DNA of 64,000 nucleotides from Odoribacter sp. UBA944 (lineage in GTDB: Bacteria > Bacteroidota > Bacteroidia > Bacteroidales > Marinifilaceae): positions 124,001 to 188,000 of the forward strand of contig DBDA01000021.1 in assembly GCA_002293375.1 (NCBI GenBank), read 5' to 3'. Of this stretch, positions 26,990-33,734 are shown in pieces. Under the pieces are notes generated by a model, which was not told the DNA's origin, ran no database searches, and worked only from the letters and a program-made list of their open reading frames with translations. Within the stretch, counting starts at the first letter, position 1. Each line of letters begins with the position of its first letter. Position numbers and translations under genes: made by a program.

Positions 26990-27281
26990 AGGGATTTAAT
27001 TTGTTATTTTTCTTTGCAAAGATGTACAAAAATTATTTTTCATGCAATAGATAATATTATTATCGAGAAATATTTTGTAAAAGCAATGAAAGATATACAT
27101 AGATGAGGACCTGTTACAAAATAACAAATAATTAATAAATCGGATGGAACAGACCATTGTACGGGAAGGGTATGGGCGATGTAACCAAAAGGTTACAAAC
27201 CGTTTGGTTACATGGAATTCGTTTCGTAATCTTTGTCGAAAGTAATTCCGGTTATTGTATTGCGCGGTAGCAGATTCCCGG
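26990..27281. other. Intergenic region with purA-tail relic and inverted repeats
   Basis: 292 bases without a credible gene. The AT-rich right part of the lipoprotein flank (to about 27140) holds a possible minus-strand promoter: CATCTTTG, complementary to 27017-27024, with TTG about 20 nt upstream. From 27146 the sequence resembles the end of purA and stays open in that frame to a TAA at 27240-27242. A palindrome GTAACC-AAAA-GGTTAC lies at 27181-27196, and an imperfect hairpin (GGAATT...AATTCC) at 27214-27249. Confidence 0.6.
27146..27215 (+). repeat. Right copy of the purA 3'-end repeat (gene-tail relic)
   Basis: Block 1 (27146-27173) matches the last 28 bases of purA at about 24 positions, and block 2 (27197-27215) matches the adjoining 19 bases at about 16. 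The first two differences in block 1 fall at third codon positions and keep EQTIVRE unchanged, so this looks like the tail of another functional purA allele rather than a decayed copy. The 23-nt insert between the blocks carries the GTAACC/GGTTAC palindrome. Confidence 0.75.
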
Positions 27282-29312
27282 TTACCGGACCTCCGAGCCG
27301 GGTTTTACGGTTTTTTCGGGGGAGACGAACGAGAGGGAGCCATCGGGTTCCGCCGCCATCAGGATCATACCCTGCGATACAATGCCTCTCAATGTTTTCG
27401 GCTCTAAATTGATCAGGATGCTGACTTGTTTCCCGATAACCTCTTCCGGGGTGTAGTACTCCGCAATGCCGGAGACCACGGTCCGTTTGTCGATGCCGGT
27501 GTCGATGGTCAGTTTCATCAGTTTCTGAGTTTTGGCGATATTTTCCGCTGTTAGAATCGTTCCGATCCGGATGTCCATCTTTTGAAATTCATCGAAACTG
27601 ATGTTCGTTTTGGCGGGGGGTACCGTTTCTGCGGCCGATTCGTTCTCTTTTTTGGTTGCCAGTAATTTATCCATTTGCCGTTGTATCTCTTCGTCCTCTA
27701 TTTTTTCAAACAACAGGCAGGATTCGTTGATCCGGTGCCCGGCGGGCAGTACGGCGTCGCCCATCCGGCCCCACGCCAAGGGTTCCATGTTCAGAAATTC
27801 CCGCAGGCGAGCGGCGCTGAACGGCATAAAAGGTTCCGTCAACGCGGTCAGGTCCGCTACAATCTGCAGGCAGATGTTTAGGATGGTCTTTACTCGCCCC
27901 GGATCTGTTTTGATCAATTTCCACGGTTCCGTGTCGGCTAAGTATTTGTTACCGAGGCGCGCCAGGTTCATACACTCCTTTAAGGCTTCCCGGAAATGGA
28001 AGGTTTCCGTGTTTTTCTCCACCCGTCCGATGATCTCCGGGATCTCCGCCAGCACCTCCCGGTCGTAATCGGTCAACGCCCCCCGTTCCGGAACCACGCC
28101 CCCGCAATGTTTGTGGGTCAACACAAGGGCCCGGTTGACGAAGTTTCCGTAAATGGCGACCAGTTCGCTGTTGTTGCGGGTTTGGAAATCTTTCCAGGTA
28201 AAGTCATTGTCCTTTGTTTCGGGTGCGTTGGCGGTCAGAACATACCGCAGGACGTCTTGCTTCCCTTTAAAATCTTCCAGGTATTCGTGCAGCCATACCG
28301 CCCAGTTGCGGGAGGTGGAGATTTTATCCCCTTCCAGGTTCAGGAATTCGTTGGCCGGCACGTTGTCTGGTAAAATATAGGAACCTTCGGCTTTCAGCAT
28401 GGCCGGGAAGATGATGCAGTGAAAGACAATATTGTCTTTTCCGATGAAATGGAGCAAGCGGGTCTCTTTGTCTTTCCAGTATTTTTCCCAATTCGGAGTG
28501 AGTTCTTTGGTGGCGGAGATGTAGCCGATAGGGGCGTCGAACCAGACGTACAGCACTTTTCCTTTGGCTTCGTCCAATGGTACCGGAACGCCCCAATCCA
28601 GGTCGCGGGTCACCGCCCGGGGTTGCAGCCCGCTGTCCAACCACGATTTACACTGCCCGTATACGTTGCTTTTCCACTCTTTGTGCTCTTCCAGTATCCA
28701 CTCTTTCAGCCACGCTTCGTATTGATCCAGAGGCAGGTACCAGTGTTTGGTTTCTTTTAATTGGGGGGTGTTGCCGGTGATGGCCGAAACCGGGTTGATC
28801 AGATCAGTGGCGTTGAGGCTGGTGCCGCATGCTTCGCACTGGTCGCCGTAAGCCTTTTCATTGCCGCAGTGCGGGCATTTGCCGGTGATGTAGCGGTCGG
28901 CTAAGAATTGCCCGGCTTTTTCGTCGTAAAATTGCAGGGAGGTCTTTTCAATGAACTTCCCTTCGTCGTACAGTTTCCTGAAAAAACCGGAAGCCAGTTC
29001 GTAATGGGTGGCCGAACTTGTGCGGGAGTAAATATCGAACGAGATACCGAAGGCTTTGAATGACTCTTTGATCAGTTTGTGGTACCGGTCGACGATGTCC
29101 TGCGGGGTTACCCCTTCTTTTTGCGCCTTGATGGTGATGGGAACGCCATGCTCGTCGGAACCGCCGATAAAGAGTACATCGGCCCCTTTCGCCCGCAGGT
29201 ATCTCACGTAAATGTCCGCAGGTATGTATACCCCTGCCAGGTGTCCGATGTGTACCGGGCCGTTCGCATACGGAAGGGCCGTTGTCACCAAACTTCTTTT
29301 GAATTTGCTCAT
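27282..29312 (-). CDS. metG: Methionyl-tRNA synthetase with C-terminal tRNA-binding domain
   Basis: 676 residues. Class I synthetase charging tRNA-Met. Motifs: LPYANGPVHIGHLAG (HIGH signature), the zinc knuckle region CPHCGNEKAYGDQCEACG, and GDKISTSRNWAVW, the KMSKS-equivalent with KISTS. An anticodon-binding helical domain follows. The C-terminal ~110 residues (from FDEFQKMDIRIGTILTAENI) form the EMAP/Trbp111-like OB-fold used for dimerisation and tRNA binding. Length is typical of the long bacterial form. An exact -7 element lies upstream at 29361-29368. Confidence 0.97.
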   Translation of the reverse strand: MSKFKRSLVTTALPYANGPVHIGHLAGVYIPADIYVRYLRAKGADVLFIGGSDEHGVPITIKAQKEGVTPQDIVDRYHKLIKESFKAFGISFDIYSRTSSATHYELASGFFRKLYDEGKFIEKTSLQFYDEKAGQFLADRYITGKCPHCGNEKAYGDQCEACGTSLNATDLINPVSAITGNTPQLKETKHWYLPLDQYEAWLKEWILEEHKEWKSNVYGQCKSWLDSGLQPRAVTRDLDWGVPVPLDEAKGKVLYVWFDAPIGYISATKELTPNWEKYWKDKETRLLHFIGKDNIVFHCIIFPAMLKAEGSYILPDNVPANEFLNLEGDKISTSRNWAVWLHEYLEDFKGKQDVLRYVLTANAPETKDNDFTWKDFQTRNNSELVAIYGNFVNRALVLTHKHCGGVVPERGALTDYDREVLAEIPEIIGRVEKNTETFHFREALKECMNLARLGNKYLADTEPWKLIKTDPGRVKTILNICLQIVADLTALTEPFMPFSAARLREFLNMEPLAWGRMGDAVLPAGHRINESCLLFEKIEDEEIQRQMDKLLATKKENESAAETVPPAKTNISFDEFQKMDIRIGTILTAENIAKTQKLMKLTIDTGIDKRTVVSGIAEYYTPEEVIGKQVSILINLEPKTLRGIVSQGMILMAAEPDGSLSFVSPEKTVKPGSEVR

Positions 29313-29360
29313 AATTATTTATCAAAAACAGATCGCGATCATAGTCGAAAACAAGTCGCG

Positions 29361-29368
29361 CAAAAGTA
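29361..29368 (-). promoter_or_regulatory. -7 promoter element (TACTTTTG, minus strand) for metG
   Basis: CAAAAGTA on the plus strand reads TACTTTTG on the minus strand, an exact TAnnTTTG match about 50 nt upstream of the metG start. The -33 region is not clear. Confidence 0.5.
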
Positions 29369-29437
29369 CGAAATTTAGCCGAAATCCCTCCGTCGGAAGC
29401 GGAAAAAACGCTATCTTCGCAGGAAATTTAAGTATGC

Positions 29438-30328
29438 ATGATACGTCCTCCTTACCTGCAATCCGGGGATAAAGTCGCCCTAATTTCCCCGGCCGGCATC
29501 ATAGCCGAATCTGTATTGCAGTACGCTGAAGAACTGTTACACTCTTGGGGATTGGAGCCGGTACGAGGACGGTATGTCCTGTCGCAGTGCGGTTATTTTG
29601 CCGGAACCGATGCCGAGCGGGCAGAAGACCTGCAGGGAGCTTTGGACAGCGAAGAGATCCGGGCGATTTTCTGCACGCGGGGAGGATATGGTTGCCTGCG
29701 CATCGTCGAAAAACTGGATTACTCCATGTTTCAGGGAAACCCCAAGTGGTTAGTCGGGTTCAGCGATATCACCGTGTTGCACACCAAACTGACTTCGTTG
29801 GGGATTGAGAGCCTGCACGGGCCTATGCCCCAAAGTTTTGAGAAGACAACCGGAGAGGCGTTGGAACGGCTCCGGTGTTTCCTGTTCGGAGAGGTTACGT
29901 CCTATTCACTTCCCCCTCACCCCTTGAACCGGGAGGGAGTTGTCCGTTCCGACCTGACGGGGGGGAACCTGAGCCTGTTGCACTGCATCCGCTCTACTGT
30001 TATTGAATACCGGCAAAAGGGAGCGGTACTCTTCATCGAAGATGTGGGGGAGAACCTGTACGCCATTGACCGGATGATGCAGAGTTTCAAGCTGACCGGC
30101 CGGTTGGCCGATCTGCAGGGGCTGATTGTTGGCGGGTTCAGCGAGATGCACGCGGGAAGTTTCGGAAAGACGGCGGAAGAGATCATCCGGGAAGCGGTGG
30201 AGGAGTACGATTATTCCCTTTGCTTCGGTTTTCCTGCCGGCCATATTCCCGGAAATTACCCGCTGATATTAGGATCTTCGATAGAGCTTTCCGTAGAACA
30301 GGAGGGATGCGAGATCACTTTTTTATAA
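29438..30328 (+). CDS. LD-carboxypeptidase (peptidase family S66)
   Basis: 296 residues without an obvious signal peptide. Family S66 enzymes remove the terminal D-alanine from muropeptide tetrapeptides during cell-wall recycling. Typical motifs: PPYLQSGDKVALISPAG at the start, IFCTRGGYGCLRIV, WLVGFSDITVLH with the nucleophile Ser, SLHGPMP, VLFIEDVGENLYAIDRM with the catalytic Glu, and the final FPAGHIPGNYPLILG with the His. It diverges from metG; a weak -7-like TATCTTCG lies at 29412-29419. Confidence 0.92.
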   Translation: MIRPPYLQSGDKVALISPAGIIAESVLQYAEELLHSWGLEPVRGRYVLSQCGYFAGTDAERAEDLQGALDSEEIRAIFCTRGGYGCLRIVEKLDYSMFQGNPKWLVGFSDITVLHTKLTSLGIESLHGPMPQSFEKTTGEALERLRCFLFGEVTSYSLPPHPLNREGVVRSDLTGGNLSLLHCIRSTVIEYRQKGAVLFIEDVGENLYAIDRMMQSFKLTGRLADLQGLIVGGFSEMHAGSFGKTAEEIIREAVEEYDYSLCFGFPAGHIPGNYPLILGSSIELSVEQEGCEITFL

Positions 30329-30366
30329 TCGCTCCGTACGATCGGAACAAAAATACCCCTAAAACC

Positions 30367-30822
30367 ATGAAGAAAATCATTTTATTCCTTTTTCTCTTTT
30401 CACACCTTTTCTCCTGTAAAGAGAAGGCCGTCTACGAATCGTTCGAAAGTTTGGAAGGCGAAGAGTGGCAGGTCGGCCATCCGGTTCTGTTTGTCGCCGA
30501 AATTCCCGAAAAAGGCGATTATGATATATCCCTTGGTATACGCCACACAACGGATTATGAAATGGCGAACCTTTGGTGTTTCCTTCGGGTAACCGATGTG
30601 GTTGGCAACGGGTGGAAGGATTCCGTAGATATTCGGTTGGCGGAACCGGACGGAAGGTGGGTGGGCACCGGACACAGCCTGAAAATGCTTGAATATCCGT
30701 TGTCCATCCTTCCGATGCCTGTGGAAGCGGGGAAGTATACCTTTACGGTGGTGCAGGGGATGCGAACCCAGGTACTGAAAGGGATCAAGGATGTCGGGTT
30801 GATCATTCGCAGAAAAGAGTAG
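30367..30822 (+). CDS. gldH: Gliding motility / T9SS lipoprotein GldH
   Basis: 151 residues. Lipoprotein signal peptide (KKIILFLFLFSHLFSC), then the family pattern: VYESFESLEGEEWQ, DISLGIRHTTDYEMANLWCF, WKDSVDIRLAEPDGRWVGTG and KYTFTVVQGMRTQVLKGIKDVGL. GldH is an outer-membrane-associated lipoprotein needed for gliding in flavobacteria and conserved in non-gliding Bacteroidales with a T9SS, where its exact job is unclear. ATG 30367 was chosen because it begins the signal peptide; the frame is open further upstream. Confidence 0.9.
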   Translation: MKKIILFLFLFSHLFSCKEKAVYESFESLEGEEWQVGHPVLFVAEIPEKGDYDISLGIRHTTDYEMANLWCFLRVTDVVGNGWKDSVDIRLAEPDGRWVGTGHSLKMLEYPLSILPMPVEAGKYTFTVVQGMRTQVLKGIKDVGLIIRRKE

Positions 30823-30838
30823 CGGCGTTGCGTGGGGT

Positions 30839-31594
30839 ATGGGAAAAAATAAATTGGCCAAGTTTGCGGAGATGGAGTTGTTGGACAATGTCTTTCAGCC
30901 CCGGAACGAAGAGATCTTCAGAAAGGAATACCGCCTGAAAGGGAGGTGGCACGAAGTTGTTTTCGGCAACCGGAACCCGCTTGTTCTGGAGATCGGGTGC
31001 GGCAAGGGGGAGTATTCCGTGGGACTGGGCCGGCTTTTCCCGGAGAAGAATTTTATCGGGATCGACATCAAAGGGGCGCGGATGTGGCACGGGGCAAAGA
31101 TTGCCAAAGAACAGCGCCTGTCCAATGTGGCTTTTGTCCGGATGCACGCGGAGATGCTGGAGAGTGTATTCGCCCCGGGGGAGGTCAGCGAGATTTGGAT
31201 CACGTTTCCGGATCCGCAAATGGCCAAAGCTCGCAAAAGATTGACCGGCACCCGTTTTCTCTCCCTGTACAGGCGCATACTTAAAGAGGACGGTGTTGTC
31301 AGGTTGAAGACCGACAGCCTGTTCCTGTACACCTACACGGTAGAATTGGTTCGCCTCAACGGTCTGGCCGTCGAAGTGCAGACCGATAACCTGTACACAT
31401 CCGGCTTGGAGGACTGCGTCCTCGGAATCAAGACGTTTTACGAGCAACAGTGGCTGGGCAGGGGGAAAACGATCAAATACATTGCCTTCCGCCTTTCCGG
31501 TGGGGAGCCTTTGCAGGAACCGGAGGCAGTGATTGAAAAGGATGACTACCACAGCGAGGCCCGGTATATGGGCCGAAGCCTTAAACAGGAATAA
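30839..31594 (+). CDS. trmB: tRNA (guanine-N7-)-methyltransferase
   Basis: 251 residues. SAM-dependent methylation of G46 in tRNA. Rossmann SAM-binding motif LVLEIGCGKGEYSVGL, then FIGIDIKGARMWHGA, FVRMHAEML, and the family signature ITFPDPQMAKARKRLTGTRFL in the Bacteroidota form of FPDPW-K-KR. Closely spaced with gldH upstream and with mnmA starting one base after its stop, so gldH-trmB-mnmA are probably co-transcribed. Confidence 0.94.
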   Translation: MGKNKLAKFAEMELLDNVFQPRNEEIFRKEYRLKGRWHEVVFGNRNPLVLEIGCGKGEYSVGLGRLFPEKNFIGIDIKGARMWHGAKIAKEQRLSNVAFVRMHAEMLESVFAPGEVSEIWITFPDPQMAKARKRLTGTRFLSLYRRILKEDGVVRLKTDSLFLYTYTVELVRLNGLAVEVQTDNLYTSGLEDCVLGIKTFYEQQWLGRGKTIKYIAFRLSGGEPLQEPEAVIEKDDYHSEARYMGRSLKQE

Positions 31595-31595
31595 G

Positions 31596-32693
31596 ATGGG
31601 AAAGCGCGTACTGATGACCATGAGCGGCGGGATAGACAGTTCGGTGGCCGCGTTGCTGTTGCGGCAACAGGGGTACGAACTGGTGGGGGTTACGTACCGT
31701 ACGTTCGATGCCATTTCCGGCGCCTGTATGGAAAAAGAGCGGGGGTGTTGCAGTGTCGATTCGATCTTTGAGGCGAAGCGGATGGCGGAGAGTTTGGGGG
31801 TTGAGCACCATATCCTGGATATCCGGAAGGAGTTCGCGGAGCGTGTGATCCAAAATTTTGTCGACGAATACCTGCACGGTCGTACGCCGAATCCGTGTGT
31901 AGTTTGTAATTCCGTGATTAAGTGGGGGTGGTTGATCGAAACAGCCGATCAGTTCGGGTGTGATTGGATCGCTACCGGCCATTATGCCCGCATCGGTCGG
32001 CAGGACGGGCGTTACTTTCTGCGCAAAGGGATAGACAAAAGCAAAGACCAGACCTATTTTTTGTGGATGCTGACCCAGGAAAACCTGGCCCGCACGCTTT
32101 TCCCTTTGGGCGAACTGACCAAGCCGGAAGTGCGCGCCCTTGCCGCCGCCCACGGTTACGAAGCCTTGTCTAAGAAGCGGGAGAGCCAGGAAATCTGTTT
32201 TATTCCCGATAACGATTACCGCACTTTTTTAGCTGATCGGATCCCCGGTTTCCGCGAACGGTTCGGCCCGGGCCGGTTTGTCAATACTTCTGGTAAATAC
32301 CTGGGGGAACACCAGGGTTTTCCTTACTATACCATTGGACAACGGAAAGGGTTGGGGATTGCGTTGGGGCAACCCATGTTTGTCGTGGCTATTGACGCCG
32401 GGACGAACGAAGTGACACTCGGTGCCAAGGAGGAACTGCTCAGTCCGGAACTTACCGTCGCTTCCGTCAACCGGATGAAGTACCGGGAGATTCCGGCCGG
32501 CTTAGAAGTTTCCGCCAAGATCCGCTACCGGAACGCCGGCCTTCCGGCCTCTCTCTGCCCGGATCCCCATACTCCCGGCCAAGGGCGGCTCCGCGTCTGT
32601 TTCCACACGCCCGCCGAATCCGTCACCCCCGGCCAAAGCGCCGTCTTCTACGAAGGGGATGATCTCATCGGTGGCGGTATTATTGAAGGGTAA
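31596..32693 (+). CDS. mnmA: tRNA-specific 2-thiouridylase
   Basis: 365 residues. ATP-dependent 2-thiolation of U34 in tRNAs for Lys, Glu and Gln. PP-loop MTMSGGIDSSVAALLL, catalytic Cys in RTPNPCVVCNSVIKWG, IATGHYARIG, SKDQTYFLWML, and the second Cys in SQEICFIPDNDYR, followed by the C-terminal beta-barrel (GQRKGLGIALGQPMFV). Start ATG 31596 gives the conserved N-terminus; the frame is open upstream inside trmB. Length is normal. Confidence 0.96.
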   Translation: MGKRVLMTMSGGIDSSVAALLLRQQGYELVGVTYRTFDAISGACMEKERGCCSVDSIFEAKRMAESLGVEHHILDIRKEFAERVIQNFVDEYLHGRTPNPCVVCNSVIKWGWLIETADQFGCDWIATGHYARIGRQDGRYFLRKGIDKSKDQTYFLWMLTQENLARTLFPLGELTKPEVRALAAAHGYEALSKKRESQEICFIPDNDYRTFLADRIPGFRERFGPGRFVNTSGKYLGEHQGFPYYTIGQRKGLGIALGQPMFVVAIDAGTNEVTLGAKEELLSPELTVASVNRMKYREIPAGLEVSAKIRYRNAGLPASLCPDPHTPGQGRLRVCFHTPAESVTPGQSAVFYEGDDLIGGGIIEG

Positions 32694-32706
32694 CGGTATT
32701 AATTTG

Positions 32707-32733
32707 ATTCAAAATAATACAATTATTTTGAAT
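32707..32733. repeat. Perfect 12-bp inverted repeat overlapping the -33 box
   Basis: ATTCAAAATAAT (32707-32718) and ATTATTTTGAAT (32722-32733) are perfect reverse complements around the 3-nt spacer ACA. The right arm contains the TTTG used as the -33 element of the promoter for the lipoprotein gene at 32829. This symmetry and placement fit a repressor or activator site. No T-run follows, so a terminator for mnmA is less likely. Confidence 0.65.
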
Positions 32734-32756
32734 GAATAGATTAATTTATAAATTTG
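32727..32756 (+). promoter_or_regulatory. Promoter of the second LRR lipoprotein gene
   Basis: TTTG (32727-32730), 18 nt, then TAAATTTG (32749-32756): a full Bacteroidota -33/-7 pair. The leader to ATG 32829 is about 65 nt. Confidence 0.65.
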
Positions 32757-32828
32757 CAAAACTCTTGAAGCAACGAAACAGAAAGAGTTGTACAGTGCAA
32801 TTATTTTTAATCTAAATATCTGAATACG

Positions 32829-33638
32829 ATGAAATTAAATCTAACAACTTGCAAGAAGAGTGCTCGGCATTTGTTTCTTGTTGCGGCCTGCTTTTTTATG
32901 GTGGGCGGAATGGTGTCCTGTAATAACGAGGATACAGAATTAGAGGTATTGCCTCAGAACCTGACTGATCAGGAGATTCTTTCCATGGCCAAGGAACAAC
33001 TTGTTGAGACCCGCGCAAGCGGTACTATGGCTAGATTTATTACGACAGGGACAAATATTTCCATGTTGGTAGTTGCTCATTCCCCCGTTTTTGTCCATTG
33101 GGGTGATTCCTACCAAACAGAAACGGGAACTTTCAGCCATACTTATACGGATAATCAACCGTTTCATATCATAACCTTCAATACAACAGATACAAGTATT
33201 ACCTTCTTAAGAGCTAATGACGCAAATTTGATCTATTTTGATGCGCAAAACAATCCAAGTCTCACGCATCTTCTTCTCTATAATAATAGACTTACAGCAT
33301 TAGATGTGCAGAATAACAATAAATTACAGTGGTTACATGTTTCCGATAATTATTTAACGAGTCTTGATGTTTCAAATAAACCTGATCTTACAACACTCTA
33401 CTGCCGGAATAACGCACTCACAAGTTTAAATATTACAAATTGTCCGCGGTTAACAGGTATAAGTATCATTAATAATCCTTTTGAAAACGACCTGAATGAG
33501 GTCTTAGCCTTTTTGCTAGCCCTACCTACTGGGGCTTCTCCCCATACCGGTGTATTGTACACAAATCCCAACGGTTTGCATTTTAATACAATTAAGAGTG
33601 TGGCTGAAGCAAAAAACTGGGTAGTAATGGGTGATTAA
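32829..33638 (+). CDS. Leucine-rich-repeat surface lipoprotein, paralogue of the gene at 25922
   Basis: 269 residues. Lipoprotein signal peptide KKSARHLFLVAACFFMVGGMVSC followed by acidic residues (CNNEDTELE), suggesting a surface lipoprotein. Then a TRASG motif, a PKD-like pair (FVHWGDSYQ, FSHTYTDNQPFH) and about four leucine-rich repeats (LLLYNNRLTALDVQNNNKLQ, LHVSDNYLTSLDVSNKPDLT). The layout matches the longer gene at 25922, with fewer repeats. AT-rich against its neighbours. It has its own promoter with an inverted repeat and ends at a strong terminator, so it is a single-gene transcription unit. Ligand unknown. Confidence 0.87.
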   Translation: MKLNLTTCKKSARHLFLVAACFFMVGGMVSCNNEDTELEVLPQNLTDQEILSMAKEQLVETRASGTMARFITTGTNISMLVVAHSPVFVHWGDSYQTETGTFSHTYTDNQPFHIITFNTTDTSITFLRANDANLIYFDAQNNPSLTHLLLYNNRLTALDVQNNNKLQWLHVSDNYLTSLDVSNKPDLTTLYCRNNALTSLNITNCPRLTGISIINNPFENDLNEVLAFLLALPTGASPHTGVLYTNPNGLHFNTIKSVAEAKNWVVMGD

Positions 33639-33654
33639 ACCAATCCGATCTCAT

Positions 33655-33688
33655 AAAACCCGTTGGCGGACTTACCTCAACGGGTTTT
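33655..33688. terminator. Bidirectional terminator
   Basis: AAAACCCGTTG (33655-33665) and CAACGGGTTTT (33678-33688) form a perfect 11-bp stem with A/T ends suited to both directions. It lies between the convergent lipoprotein gene and the beta-mannosidase gene. Confidence 0.75.
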
Positions 33689-33734
33689 GTCATAAAATCA
33701 TTTTTCAGATATGGGTTGTTTACCGTGATGTCAC

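Noticed and set aside
27259..27273. The word GCGCGGTAGCA shared with the terminator stem after the porE-like gene (14820-14830).
   Set aside because: Only one arm is present here and no hairpin forms; an 11-base match is not convincing evidence for a shared element.
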